DNA of 64,000 nt from contig JAIQFI010000028.1 in the NCBI GenBank assembly GCA_020073345.1, positions 16,484-80,483 on the forward strand, in the 5' to 3' direction. The position numbers were made by a program, and so were the translations under genes. Under the pieces are notes generated by a model. That model had not been told where the DNA came from, searched no databases, and worked only from the letters and a program-made list of their open reading frames with translations. The stretch comes from Terriglobia bacterium (GTDB taxonomy: Bacteria > Acidobacteriota > Terriglobia > Bryobacterales > Bryobacteraceae). This document shows, one piece after another, positions 1-8,954 of this stretch (positions within the stretch are counted from its first letter, which is position 1; the number at the start of each line of letters is the position of its first letter).

Positions 1-1
1 C

Positions 2-1471
2 CGCCAGGTGGCTTATGTCACGATTCGAAAGGGCAGCGAGGGTCTGTACCGGCGAGCCTCGAATGGCGAGGGCCCCGAGGAACTCTTGTACAAGAATCCC
101 GGCGCATTCCTGAACCTCACCGACTGGTCTCAAGACGGACGTTTCCTCACCTTTGCGAAGTCGGACTTATCGGGAGGAGTTCTATACATTCTGCCGCTCG
201 CCGGCGAGGGCGAGCGCAAACCCGTGGAGGTCTTTAGCAGTAAGTCGCGCATGTTTGGACCGCGCATTTCTCCCGACGGCCGCTTCCTGTCTTACCTGGT
301 GGTGAACTCCGGCGCAAGGAACGAAGTCTTTGTGCGGCCGATTGACGCCGGGGCGGGCCAGGGGCCCTGGCAGGTGTCGGAAGGCTCCCGGAGCATCGCT
401 TCCTGGCGCGGCGATGGCAAGGAACTCTACTATCTGGGCCTGGACGGCGCCGTGATGGTGGCGGAGGTCGGCACCTCCCCAGCCTTTACTTTCACAAAAC
501 CCAAGGTGCTGTTCCGCCCGCCGGGGGCGGTTCCCGACTTCGTCAATAACATCAGCCGCGACGGCGAGCGATTCCTCACCTTACCGCCGCCCAGAGGACA
601 GCAACTTCAGCAGATCACGGTGTACGACCGGGAAGGAAAGGTCGTGAGCAAAGTAGGCGAGCCCGGCCAGTATTTCCAACCCGCGTTTTCGCCCGACGGG
701 ACACGTCTAGCGGTCATGAAGAACGATCTCAAAACCGGACAAGCGGACATCTGGACCTTCGACATCGCCACGGGGAAGGGCACGGCGTTGACCCACGATC
801 TGCTGCCGAAGAATACGCCCATGTGGTCTCCGGACGGCCGCCAGATTCTGTACACATCCTTTCGCGATCCCTACAACGCGGTCTTTCGCCGGGCTTCCGA
901 TGGAACCGGCAGCGAGGAATTGCTGTTCCGCTATACTCCGGGCGCGGGTTTGAATCTCACTGATATTTCCCCGGACGGGAAGTTCCTGGCCTGCGCTTCC
1001 GGGGGAGTGTTGCTCGTGGTCCCGCTGACCGGGACGGACCCGCTGGCGCGCAAGGCCATCGAGTATTCGCGGGACGAATTCGATTTGAACGCGGGAAGAT
1101 TCTCCCCCGACGGCCGGTTCATGGCCTACCGCTCGAACGAAGACGATCCCGACCGGGGCGAGGTCTACGTGCGGGCCTTCAATGCGTCCACGGGAACGGC
1201 CGGCGAGGGGAAATGGAAACTGTCGAACAAGGGCGCCGCGGGCATGCAATTCTGGCGAGGGGACGGCAAGGAGTTTTTCTTCCGGCAGTTTAACGAACCA
1301 GCGATAGAAGACATGGTGGTGATGTCGGCTGAGGTCACGACCACTCCGGGGTTCCAGGCGGAAACACCCAAACCCCTGTTCAAGCTACCCGGTCCGATTA
1401 ATGGAAACCTTGGAAACATCAGCCGCGATGGGCAGCGGTTCGTGTTCGCCATCAATGTGCCCGCGCGCTGA
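2..1471 (+). CDS. TolB/PD40-like beta-propeller protein, 5' truncated by window edge
   Basis: The reading frame is open from base 2, so the true start lies upstream of the window. The visible 490 or so residues carry repeated SPDG/SRDG blade motifs typical of WD40-like PD40 (TolB-type) propellers. There are two homologous halves: one ends near GERFLTLPPP, and the second begins at QQITVYDREGKVV. It is closely similar to the next gene over its full visible length (for example RRASNGEGPEELLYK in both), so the two are tandem paralogs. An AGGAG sequence overlapping its stop serves the next gene. Role unknown; in acidobacteria such propellers often sit in secreted peptidase-like or sensory proteins, but no catalytic domain is visible here. 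Confidence 0.8.
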   Translation, partial: RQVAYVTIRKGSEGLYRRASNGEGPEELLYKNPGAFLNLTDWSQDGRFLTFAKSDLSGGVLYILPLAGEGERKPVEVFSSKSRMFGPRISPDGRFLSYLVVNSGARNEVFVRPIDAGAGQGPWQVSEGSRSIASWRGDGKELYYLGLDGAVMVAEVGTSPAFTFTKPKVLFRPPGAVPDFVNNISRDGERFLTLPPPRGQQLQQITVYDREGKVVSKVGEPGQYFQPAFSPDGTRLAVMKNDLKTGQADIWTFDIATGKGTALTHDLLPKNTPMWSPDGRQILYTSFRDPYNAVFRRASDGTGSEELLFRYTPGAGLNLTDISPDGKFLACASGGVLLVVPLTGTDPLARKAIEYSRDEFDLNAGRFSPDGRFMAYRSNEDDPDRGEVYVRAFNASTGTAGEGKWKLSNKGAAGMQFWRGDGKEFFFRQFNEPAIEDMVVMSAEVTTTPGFQAETPKPLFKLPGPINGNLGNISRDGQRFVFAINVPAR

Positions 1472-1482
1472 GGAGAATCATC

Positions 1483-3402
1483 ATGAATCAACCTTGCAAA
1501 ATTGCGATCGTGACGACGGCTGCGGTTCTGTCGGCCGCCTTGATGCTCGCGCCGGTCCGTGGTTTCGGCCAGGCGCCGGAAGACGAAAAGGCCAAGGCTA
1601 AGGCGGCTGCGAAGGCGAAACAAATCGCCATAGTCTTCGAGCAGAACGCCCGGGTGCTTACGGTGTTCGACCGCGACGGCAAAACCGTGGCCACACTCGG
1701 GGAGCGCGCGCTTTACAATCAGCCGGTCTTTTCCCCCGACCGGACGCGCGTGGCCGTGGTCAAGACGGATTTGGAGAAAGAAACCTCGGACATCTTTATT
1801 TTGGATGTGGCCACCGGCAAGAGTACGCGGATCACCTCCAACGCGATGCGGGAGCCGGCGCAAGCGCCAGTCTGGTCGCCCGACGGCAGCCAGGTGGCCT
1901 ATGTGGCCTTACGCAACAGTTCCCTGACTGCATTCCGGAGGGCTTCTAACGGCGAGGGACCCGAGGAACTGCTGTACAAGCATCCGGGAGGCAACTTTCT
2001 GTTGACCGACTGGTCGGCTGATGGACGATACCTGATCTACTCCTCGACCGATCTCGGGGGCGGAATGCTGTACGCACTGCCTCTCCAAGGCGAGCGGAAG
2101 CCGGTGGAACTGTTCCGCTCGACATTCCAGGTGCTGGGCGCACGGATTTCGCCGGATAACCGCTTCATCGCCTACCGGTCGAATGAGACCGGGAAGAACG
2201 AGATTTTCGTGCGCGTATTCGACCCGACGTCTAACCCAAGTGGACGGGCCGTGCCCGCGGCGGCCACCGGGCCATGGCAGGTTTCCAACAACGAGGGCGG
2301 TCTGGGATTGATCTTCTTCCGGCAGGACGGCACGGAATTGTATTACATGGGTGCGGATCGCGGCGTGAAGACCGTCTCGATCAGCACTGCTCCGGCGTTC
2401 GAGTTTGGAAAGCCCAAAACGTTGTTCAAATTGCCGGATGCGATTCCCGTTACGGGCACGCCCGGCGGGCTTGGAAATATCTCACGCGACGGCCAGCGGG
2501 TAGTGTTCGTGGTGCCTCAGGCGCCGCGCGCCCAGCAGATCACCGTGCTCGATCGCCAGGGAAAGGTCGTACGCACGGTGGGCGCGCCGGGTTTCTATGC
2601 TCAACCTGCCCTGTCGCCCGACGGCACCAAAGTGGCGGTTTCCAGGAATGACCGGGATACGGGCTTCAACGATATCTGGACGTTCGACATGGCGACCGGC
2701 AAGAGCACGGCCGTCACCAACGATATGCCGCCGGACAATGGACCCATCTGGTCCCCGGACGGCAAACAGGTCCTCTACGTTTCCAATCGCCCGCCCTACA
2801 ACAATATTTATCGCAAGGCCGCGGATGGGACGGGTAATGAGGAACTGCTGTTCCGGTTCACGCCGGGTGCAGGCATGCAACTTACCGATGTTTCTCCGGA
2901 CGGAAAGTTTGTGTCGTTCTCCTCGGGAGGAGTCGTGTTCGTGGTGGCGCTGACCGGCACCGACCCGCTGGCCAGAAAAGCCGTTGAGTTCGCGCGTGAG
3001 GAGTTCGATACCATGGAGGGCCGGTTCTCGCTCGACGGGCGCTTTATGGCCTATTGCTCCAATGAGGCGGATCCCGAGAAAACGGACGTCTACATACGGC
3101 CTTTCAATGCCGCCACAGGGGCTGCGGCCGAGGGCAAATGGCGGGTGTCCAAAGACGGCGGCAACGGCATGATCCACTTCCGGGCGGACGGGAAGGAGAT
3201 GTATTGGGTGAGTCTCGATCCGCTGACGGGGGAGGCGTCCTTCATGGCGGCCGACATTTCCACCACGGCTGTATTCCAGGCGGGAACGCCCAAACTCCTG
3301 TTCAAGTTGCCCGACGTCCGTCAGAACCTGAGCAGCCCGGGAAGCATCAGCCGCGATGGACAGCGATTCGTCTTTACCATGATGCAGGCGCCGGCGCGAT
3401 GA
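1483..3402 (+). CDS. Secreted two-propeller TolB/PD40-like protein
   Basis: 639 residues with an N-terminal signal peptide (about residues 1-30, ending near RGFGQ), a short Ala/Lys-rich linker, then two homologous propeller halves (about 48-355 and 356-639). Each half starts with an ITVLDRQGKVV-like strand and carries SPDG/SRDG blade motifs. No peptidase triad or haem motif is present, so it is probably a periplasmic binding or scaffold propeller. AGGAGA lies 6-7 nt before the ATG, and the gap from the paralog upstream is only 11 bp, so they form one operon. The stop overlaps the next start (ATGA). Family is clear; function is not. Confidence 0.85.
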   Translation: MNQPCKIAIVTTAAVLSAALMLAPVRGFGQAPEDEKAKAKAAAKAKQIAIVFEQNARVLTVFDRDGKTVATLGERALYNQPVFSPDRTRVAVVKTDLEKETSDIFILDVATGKSTRITSNAMREPAQAPVWSPDGSQVAYVALRNSSLTAFRRASNGEGPEELLYKHPGGNFLLTDWSADGRYLIYSSTDLGGGMLYALPLQGERKPVELFRSTFQVLGARISPDNRFIAYRSNETGKNEIFVRVFDPTSNPSGRAVPAAATGPWQVSNNEGGLGLIFFRQDGTELYYMGADRGVKTVSISTAPAFEFGKPKTLFKLPDAIPVTGTPGGLGNISRDGQRVVFVVPQAPRAQQITVLDRQGKVVRTVGAPGFYAQPALSPDGTKVAVSRNDRDTGFNDIWTFDMATGKSTAVTNDMPPDNGPIWSPDGKQVLYVSNRPPYNNIYRKAADGTGNEELLFRFTPGAGMQLTDVSPDGKFVSFSSGGVVFVVALTGTDPLARKAVEFAREEFDTMEGRFSLDGRFMAYCSNEADPEKTDVYIRPFNAATGAAAEGKWRVSKDGGNGMIHFRADGKEMYWVSLDPLTGEASFMAADISTTAVFQAGTPKLLFKLPDVRQNLSSPGSISRDGQRFVFTMMQAPAR

Positions 3403-3647
3403 TCTTCCGGAGCCCCACTGTCGCGTTCCACATCCTGAGAGGGATTCTCGGCTTAGGATTCCTGGCCATAGCCCTGCAGTATGCGCCGATCGTGGGATGG
3501 TGGGCCCTGGTGCCGGGAATCGCTGCGTTCGTGTGTTTAGGCGGATGCCCGATGTGTTGGACCGTTGGTCTCGTAGACACAGTACTTCGTCGCAAGGCAA
3601 GTACAACCTGCGTGGATGGGTCGTGCGGAAACGTCACGCGCCTGTAG
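3399..3647 (+). CDS. Small Cys-containing inner-membrane protein, DUF2892-like
   Basis: 82 residues. The start was chosen at the ATG that overlaps the preceding stop (ATGA), implying translational coupling. Two hydrophobic helices (about 9-27 and 29-46) are followed by a GGCPMCWTVGLVDTV segment, resembling the GWCPLYxLLGI tail of YgaP-like DUF2892 membrane proteins. A second Cys pair (TCVDGSC) lies near the C-terminus. DUF2892 domains are often attached to rhodanese or redox proteins; whether the Cys pairs bind metal or form disulfides cannot be told from sequence. The coupling to the propeller gene is the only context. Confidence 0.65.
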   Translation: MIFRSPTVAFHILRGILGLGFLAIALQYAPIVGWWALVPGIAAFVCLGGCPMCWTVGLVDTVLRRKASTTCVDGSCGNVTRL

Positions 3648-3653
3648 GAACTC

Positions 3654-4499
3654 TTATCGGGCGGGGATGGCCGGGCTGGGCGGCTCCGGCAGGGGAGCCG
3701 TGATGCGCCGGTGCTCCATGGTTTTCTCGTGCTGGTCGCAAAACGCTTCGATGAGCTCGGTGTCGGGCTGCAGTTCGAGCGTCGTTTTGACGGTCCAGGG
3801 TTTCAGATAGGCCTTCGGATCCGTAATGGTGATGCTGAGATCCATGTGCCCGAAATCCGTCCGCCGGAACCGCTCGGTGACGCGCAAAGCATCGCTGTTA
3901 GGCCGCGCCTTCTTGGTATCGAGCCAACCTCCGTCCTTGAAACCGGTGGTATCGATTACGAATGTGTCGCCGTCCCATCGGCCCACGGAGTATCCCAACC
4001 AGGTTGGTTCCCCCGCTGCCATAAGAGGCCGGCCATCGGTGAACACCTGGCGGAAGATCATGCCGACCAAGGTTTCATACAGAATCGCCGTGATCGCAGG
4101 CGTCTGAAGAACCTTGAACGGACCGCCCCCGAAATCAATGCGTGGAACACCCGGCGGCAGGCAATAGCCGTACGGATCATCGACATGATCGCGGCCTTCG
4201 CGTTGGGCCTGAATTTTCGAGGCCCACGCCGTCATCTGAACGTCATCCGGTTTCAGGTCCTTCGCAAGGTCGAAGAACAGACTTCGCGTAAAGCATCCGC
4301 CTCCGTCGTAGAGGGCGCATTCGGCGGCCCAGATGCCGGACAGGTCGGGCCTGCCGTCCGCTAAGCGTGGAGCCGGCGCCGATAGATTGGGCTTGCCGTC
4401 GGCAAGCCGAGGAGTTCCTGGTGTTGCATAATTCAGCCACTGCGCGGCAGCGGTTCCGGCCAGGAGGACCGTGCCGACCGTTCTATAGATTGCCAGCAT
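3654..4499 (-). CDS. Secreted protein of the acidobacterial 'GYSxGxWxGDT' family
   Basis: 281 residues from the ATG at 4499; that start gives a clean signal peptide (about residues 1-20, AGTAAAQ), and a longer GTG-initiated form is possible. Family landmarks: GRPDLSGIW near the N-terminus, DDPYGYCLPPGVPR in the middle, RQVFTDGR, then GYSVGRWDGDTFVIDTTGF, a TERFRRTDFG block and DPKAYLKPWTV, ending with a conserved Cys (IEAFCDQ). Homologous to the products at 40157 and the C-terminal part of 41530. Known only as uncharacterised, heavily duplicated secreted proteins. It overlaps the amidohydrolase stop by 17 bp, so the two are co-transcribed. Confidence 0.75.
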   Translation of the reverse strand: MLAIYRTVGTVLLAGTAAAQWLNYATPGTPRLADGKPNLSAPAPRLADGRPDLSGIWAAECALYDGGGCFTRSLFFDLAKDLKPDDVQMTAWASKIQAQREGRDHVDDPYGYCLPPGVPRIDFGGGPFKVLQTPAITAILYETLVGMIFRQVFTDGRPLMAAGEPTWLGYSVGRWDGDTFVIDTTGFKDGGWLDTKKARPNSDALRVTERFRRTDFGHMDLSITITDPKAYLKPWTVKTTLELQPDTELIEAFCDQHEKTMEHRRITAPLPEPPSPAIPAR

Positions 4500-6165
4500 T
4501 GTGCACGATCTTCCCATCCACTATAGTCAGGACGGAGCGGATCTTCTTGATCTCGGCATCAGGCACGGCGAAATAATCGCGGTCCAATACCGCCAGATCG
4601 GCCAGCTTGCCGCGCTCGATGGAGCCGATCTTCTCTTCCATGCGAAGGAACCAACTATTGTTGCGAGTGAACAGGCGCAGCGCCTCGGCACGCGTGAGCT
4701 GCTGGTCGGCGTTCACTTTATCGCCAAACGAATTCACGCCCGTGGTCGCGTAATAAATGTGGAGCCACGGATTCAGCGGCGCGATGTGGACGCCGTCGCC
4801 ATGAATGCCCACCTGGATGCCGTGATCCATGATGGTTCGGAACGGCGGGCCTGCCACCATCTTCGGATCCGAAGAAGTCACCCAGCGGAACGCGCCCATT
4901 TCTACGCCGCAGCCCAGCGCCTTGAGCCGGTTGAGCAGGTCGGCATTGACCTGAGGGACGTGGTGGACCACCCAGCGCTTCTGCGTAATATCGAACTCGC
5001 GGTTGACGGCTTCGTAAGCCTCGACCACTTGGGTCAGTCCAGCAAGGTTTTGCACCGCGTTTTCGTTGCGCCAGCCGGCCTCGGCAACCAGCCGCTGGGC
5101 TTCTCTCCAAACGGCGCCGCTGGCGAGTGGCGCCGCCCACTCTCCGATCGAGCCGGTCTGCATCATGTCGTCGCCGAAGAACTGGAACTGGTTGCGGAGA
5201 CGCTCCTTCAACTCGGGCAGATTTGGGTCGCTCTGATTCTGCAGGAAATTCATCTGCAGGCGGATGATGGTCTTTCCTTCGCGGTGGAGCTCGAGCCAGG
5301 GATCGTACATGCGGTACTGGTCGAGGTTGGACAGGATCTGGCTCGGATGAAGAGGGCCGGGCGTGGGGAACAACACCTGATCCAGATGCGCGGTGAGGCC
5401 GACGCTGGCCGAGTAGTTCATCGCGTCGAGCGTGCTGCGCTTGCGATCCGCGAAGGTCTGCATCCGGCGCAAGAGGAACAGGGCAGACGCCGACGGATTG
5501 CCTGCTTGGCCGGCGCCGGCGATCGCACCGGTGGGCGAGACGTTGATTTTCTTGATATCCGGATGGACCGGCGGCGCGGCATCGACAGCGTCGAAGTACG
5601 CTTTGCCGAGGCTGTTGGTCGCGCAGGGACCGGTAAAGCGTTCGTACAGCAGCACGGGACGATCGGGAACCGCCTGGTCGAGCTCGGCGAGCGTGGGATG
5701 ACGATGCTCGGCCCACTGGTTGGGATGCCAGCCGCCCATGGAGGTGATCCACGCGCCTTGAGGAACGTCCCTGCGGCGCGCGGCCAGGGCTTCCTGGATC
5801 TCGCGAATCGAGGTGGTGTTCTCGAGGATGGTGTGATAGCCGGGACGGTTCGCGAGGCTCACGCTGTGGATGTGAGGTTCGACCAGTCCGGGCACCACGG
5901 TGCGTCCTGCGAGATCGATCACGCGAACGCCCGGCCCGGCGGCCGGCGCCGCGTTCACGGCCAGAAACCGCCCATTCCGGATCGTCACGGACGTGGCGAT
6001 GGTGTTGGCCGCGTCCATGGTGTGGATCCGGCCGTTGGTCAGCACCAGAGTCTCCTCGGGCGGGATGTTCTGCGCCGAGACGACGACTGCGGCGGGGCCA
6101 GCTGCAAGAGCGGCCGCTCCGGCGGTAACACTCAAAAATTTCCGGCGCGATCTTTTCTCTCTCAT
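4483..6165 (-). CDS. Tat-exported YtcJ-like amidohydrolase
   Basis: 560 residues. A twin-arginine signal (RRKFLSVTAGAAALAAG) directs folded export. The amidohydrolase_3 fold follows: a VLTNGRIHTMD start, VIDLAGRTVVPGLVEPHIHS with the HxH metal site near residue 98, later metal/catalytic histidines (HHVPQ, GIHGDGVHIAP), and a C-terminal ADLAVLDRDYFAVP segment. YtcJ-type enzymes hydrolyse C-N bonds of amides or formamides with one or two metals; the substrate is not predictable. A TATAAT lies 7 nt before the ATG with no Shine-Dalgarno, suggesting leaderless expression. The start is 39 bp from the divergent ABC gene. Confidence 0.88.
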   Translation of the reverse strand: MREKRSRRKFLSVTAGAAALAAGPAAVVVSAQNIPPEETLVLTNGRIHTMDAANTIATSVTIRNGRFLAVNAAPAAGPGVRVIDLAGRTVVPGLVEPHIHSVSLANRPGYHTILENTTSIREIQEALAARRRDVPQGAWITSMGGWHPNQWAEHRHPTLAELDQAVPDRPVLLYERFTGPCATNSLGKAYFDAVDAAPPVHPDIKKINVSPTGAIAGAGQAGNPSASALFLLRRMQTFADRKRSTLDAMNYSASVGLTAHLDQVLFPTPGPLHPSQILSNLDQYRMYDPWLELHREGKTIIRLQMNFLQNQSDPNLPELKERLRNQFQFFGDDMMQTGSIGEWAAPLASGAVWREAQRLVAEAGWRNENAVQNLAGLTQVVEAYEAVNREFDITQKRWVVHHVPQVNADLLNRLKALGCGVEMGAFRWVTSSDPKMVAGPPFRTIMDHGIQVGIHGDGVHIAPLNPWLHIYYATTGVNSFGDKVNADQQLTRAEALRLFTRNNSWFLRMEEKIGSIERGKLADLAVLDRDYFAVPDAEIKKIRSVLTIVDGKIVHNAGNL

Positions 6166-6172
6166 CGGTCGG

Positions 6173-6178
6173 ATTATA
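6173..6178 (-). promoter_or_regulatory. -10 element (TATAAT), leaderless type, for the amidohydrolase
   Basis: Consensus TATAAT on the minus strand ends 7 nt before the ATG at 6165. No Shine-Dalgarno fits between, so transcription should begin at or next to the start codon. Confidence 0.6.
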
Positions 6179-6192
6179 GCGCCGGGAACACT

Positions 6193-6198
6193 TAGAAT
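6193..6198 (+). promoter_or_regulatory. -10 element (TAGAAT), leaderless type, for the ABC ATPase
   Basis: TAGAAT ends exactly 6 nt before the GTG at 6205, the spacing expected if +1 is the start codon. It faces the divergent -10 at 6173-6178 across a 39 bp intergenic region. Confidence 0.6.
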
Positions 6199-6204
6199 GC
6201 ATGT

Positions 6205-7104
6205 GTGGCGCCCATTTCAATCCGCGGAGTGACCAAGCGGTATGGAAACCTTCTGGCCGTCAACAATCTGAGCCTGGAGGTGTTCCAAGGGGAGATCCTC
6301 GGATTTCTCGGGCTGAACGGCGCCGGCAAGACCACCACCATTCGCATCCTGCTCGATCTGCTGCGGCCCACCAGCGGGAACGCGGTCATCCTGGGACATG
6401 ATTGCCAGGCGGACGGACTCCGGGCGCGGCAGAACATCGGGTATCTGCCGGGCGAGATGGGGATTTACTCCGATCTGACCGGGCGTGAAGTGCTGGATCT
6501 GCTGGCGGGCCTTAACGGTCACACCATTGATAAGTCGTTCCGCCACGAGTTGCAAGGGCGTTTGGAATTCCCCGATAGCGACCTGCGCCGCCGGCTGCGG
6601 GAATATAGCACCGGCATGAAGCGCAAGCTCGGGCTTATTCAGGCATTTCAATCCGATCCCCTGCTGCTGATTCTGGACGAGCCGACCGAGGGTCTGGATC
6701 CGCTGATGCAGGAGTCTTTCTACAAACTCCTGGTAGGTGTGAAAGAGCGTGGCAGAACGGTGTTCATGTCGTCGCACGTGCTGTCCGAAGTCGATCGCGT
6801 GTGCGACCGGATCGCACTGGTGCGGAAGGGCGAGCTGGTGCTGCTCTCGAACGTGGAAGAGCTCCGCAAGCTGGCTGCGCGGCCGGTGCGAGTGTCATTT
6901 GCTGAAGACGTGCCTGTCGCGCCGGCTTTGCCACCCGGCATTGAAATCATCGAGACTGGCCCGCGCTCTTGGAGCTTGAGAGTGGAGGGACCGATGGGAC
7001 CCCTGCTGCGCGCGATCGCGGGTTTGCCGCTGCGGGACATCGAGATCGCGGAAGCCAAGCTCGAAGACGTGATCCTCAAGTATTATCGCGATGGTGCTGA
7101 ATGA
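6205..7104 (+). CDS. ABC transporter ATP-binding subunit (CcmA/DRA type)
   Basis: 299 residues from a GTG start. Walker A GLNGAGKTT (residues 36-44), signature YSTGMKRKLG (134-143), Walker B LLLILDEP (153-160) and switch His191 in SSHVLSE are all intact, so it should hydrolyse ATP. The roughly 80-residue C-terminal extension is typical of drug- or lipid-export ATPases of the CcmA/DrrA class. It overlaps the permease by 4 bp (ATGA), forming a two-gene exporter. The substrate is unknown. No Shine-Dalgarno; a -10 hexamer lies 6 nt upstream. Confidence 0.92.
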   Translation: MAPISIRGVTKRYGNLLAVNNLSLEVFQGEILGFLGLNGAGKTTTIRILLDLLRPTSGNAVILGHDCQADGLRARQNIGYLPGEMGIYSDLTGREVLDLLAGLNGHTIDKSFRHELQGRLEFPDSDLRRRLREYSTGMKRKLGLIQAFQSDPLLLILDEPTEGLDPLMQESFYKLLVGVKERGRTVFMSSHVLSEVDRVCDRIALVRKGELVLLSNVEELRKLAARPVRVSFAEDVPVAPALPPGIEIIETGPRSWSLRVEGPMGPLLRAIAGLPLRDIEIAEAKLEDVILKYYRDGAE

Positions 7105-7919
7105 GACGGGCCGCGCTCTTGTTCGCCTATTCGCTCAGGCGCGCGCGAGCTCTGATACTCACCACCGGACTCCTGCTCGGGGCCCTTCAATTGGTCTTGA
7201 TTTTCGTCGCAGGCGCACTACAGAGCTCGGGGTCGTTCGATCAGCTCAGCGCGATTATTCCTCCCTTCGCACGCGAACTGCTGGGGCCCTCCGTGACGAT
7301 TGTCATGTCGTTCGGCGGAATCGTGTGCATGGGGTACTTCGAACTAGCGGTGATGGGTGCGTTGATCGCGGTGGCAGTTACGCTCGCCACCACTCCGACG
7401 AGCGAGGTGGAAACCGGGTTTATGGATTTGATCCTGGCGCGTCCGCTTGCGAGGCACTGGGTCATCACACGCACAGTCGCGTTGACGACGTTCGTAACTG
7501 CCGCCATGGTGGCGCTCATGGTCGGAGGGACATGGGCCGGCCTCCGCATGTTCGCACCGGCGGGCGTCGCGTGGCCTGCCGCGACGCTCATCAACTCACT
7601 CGCTGTCAACCTGGGCATGCTGACGCTGTGCTGGGGCGGCGTGGCAATGGCGATCGGGGCGGCATCGACCCGGCGAAGTGTGGCAGGCGGGGCCGCGGGA
7701 CTGCTGGCACTGGGAACGTTTCTGCTGGACTATGTCGCGCGGCTGTGGCAGCCGGCCGAGAAGGTCGCGTGGATATCGCCATTCCGGTACTACAATCCGT
7801 TCGACCTGATCACGGGGATTGCGCTGCCGTACAGGAATCTGGTGGTGCTGGGAGCGATTGCTCTAGCTGGATTTGTGGCGGCGTATGTATTGTTCGCGCG
7901 CCGCGATATTTCGAATTAG
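7101..7919 (+). CDS. ABC-2 type transporter permease
   Basis: 272 residues with about six hydrophobic segments, the first at residues 14-37 and the last at 250-267. The sequence is typical of ABC-2 family membrane subunits paired with CcmA-like ATPases: a long periplasmic region after helix 1 and a FMDLILARPL loop after helix 2. The ATG overlaps the ATPase stop, so the pair is translationally coupled and probably assembles as a 2+2 exporter. No substrate clue. Confidence 0.85.
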   Translation: MRRAALLFAYSLRRARALILTTGLLLGALQLVLIFVAGALQSSGSFDQLSAIIPPFARELLGPSVTIVMSFGGIVCMGYFELAVMGALIAVAVTLATTPTSEVETGFMDLILARPLARHWVITRTVALTTFVTAAMVALMVGGTWAGLRMFAPAGVAWPAATLINSLAVNLGMLTLCWGGVAMAIGAASTRRSVAGGAAGLLALGTFLLDYVARLWQPAEKVAWISPFRYYNPFDLITGIALPYRNLVVLGAIALAGFVAAYVLFARRDISN

Positions 7920-7928
7920 AGGCCGATC

Positions 7929-7972
7929 GCTGTCGCTCGCGGTTCCGAAGCGGAGCACCGAACCGCGACAGC
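7929..7972. repeat. Inverted repeat between convergent genes; contains a dispersed repeat unit
   Basis: The left arm (7929-7945, GCTGTCGCtcGCGGTTC) pairs with the right arm (7960-7972, GAACCGCGACAGC) with one 2-nt bulge, giving a strong hairpin between the ABC permease end and the cupin end. It could act as a bidirectional terminator, though there is no U-tract. The right arm with flanks (CCGAACCGCGACAG then TAT, GAGCGGC) recurs at 28878-28903. Confidence 0.55.
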
Positions 7973-7983
7973 TATCGAGCGGC

Positions 7984-8895
7984 TTAGTCCGGCGGTTGAT
8001 AGTTGTGCAGCAGGTCCTGATACCCGTTCATCGCCAGGCGGCAGGCCAGCTCGGTGCCGCCGAAACGCGCCCGATGCCAGGTTTCCCGGGGCGTGTAGAC
8101 GATATCGCCCTGATCGGCGATAAAGATGGGCAGCGATCCGATCTTATACTCCATCTTGCCGAGCAGGATGAACCAGAATTCGGAAGATTCCAGGTGAAAG
8201 TGGCCCCAGTCGGTGTCGGGCGCGGGCCTCTGCTTGGTGGGATCGCCGATGATGATGTTGGCCACGGCGCGGTCGTCGGCGATGAAGCGGCGCTGCTTTT
8301 CGGTTCCCGCCACTACTTGATTAAAGTCGATGTAGGGTTTGTTGCCCTGATCGTATTTGCCTTTTCCGCTGATCCGCACCTTGACGAAGTTGAATCCCGG
8401 CATGGCTGCCGGCCTTTCATCGATCGGATACATCGTTTTGGCGCCGGCGATATTCACTTCGAGCCGAAGCGACGGCTTATCGCCCACCGTTTCCATGCTG
8501 AAGACGTTGCGATACGGCACCTGCACCAAGTAGCCCTTGGAGGCGACAAACGGCTCTTGTCCTTCGATGCTGAAGCGAATCTGCCCATCCTGCACGATCC
8601 ACCAGGCGCGGGTATCGGGATGAAACTGGCGCGGCGTCTTGACGCCCGGCGCCATAGAGACATAGTCGGCGTGGAGCGTGCTGTCGTCGACCACGGTCTG
8701 GCTCCAGCTCGGCTGGCCCCTGTGCTTCGCAAGCAGGTCGGACAACTTCCAGATGGGCTGGTTCGGCGCGACCCAGGTGTTCGGCTGTACGGGCAGCGGC
8801 GCCCAGGCCAAGGTTTCCCGCTGCTGAGCGCGTAGAACGGAGAATAAGCCCAAGGCCACGGCGGCGAGAACCGCGAATTGCTTCAATCGGCGCAT
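7984..8895 (-). CDS. Secreted bicupin-like protein
   Basis: 303 residues with a signal peptide (residues 1-24, ending LRAQQ). Two cupin-like barrels are suggested: the first around LHADYVSMAPGVKTPRQFHPDTRAWWIVQDGQ, the second around WGHFHLESSEFWFILLGKMEYKIG with a typical HxH...E metal pattern and YTPRETWH. Function unknown; such periplasmic cupins may bind a metal and act as dioxygenases, isomerases or sensors. GGGGGT lies upstream of the ATG as a Shine-Dalgarno. It stands alone, convergent with the ABC operon. Confidence 0.7.
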   Translation of the reverse strand: MRRLKQFAVLAAVALGLFSVLRAQQRETLAWAPLPVQPNTWVAPNQPIWKLSDLLAKHRGQPSWSQTVVDDSTLHADYVSMAPGVKTPRQFHPDTRAWWIVQDGQIRFSIEGQEPFVASKGYLVQVPYRNVFSMETVGDKPSLRLEVNIAGAKTMYPIDERPAAMPGFNFVKVRISGKGKYDQGNKPYIDFNQVVAGTEKQRRFIADDRAVANIIIGDPTKQRPAPDTDWGHFHLESSEFWFILLGKMEYKIGSLPIFIADQGDIVYTPRETWHRARFGGTELACRLAMNGYQDLLHNYQPPD

Positions 8896-8954
8896 GTCGT
8901 TTACCCCCGATCACGATAACATCGCGGCCCACGGGTGTAAACCAGGGATCAATG

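Noticed and set aside
2482..3606. 374-codon minus-strand ORF across the second propeller gene
   Set aside because: Antisense shadow. The plus-strand propeller with signal peptide and SPDG repeats explains the region.
4501..6195. Long forward ORF (about 560 codons) opposite the amidohydrolase
   Set aside because: Antisense shadow of a high-GC gene. The translation has no family motif, while the minus strand encodes a complete Tat amidohydrolase.
4718..6220. Another long minus-strand ORF in the amidohydrolase region
   Set aside because: Out-of-frame shadow, rich in Arg/Ser/Pro with no recognizable fold.
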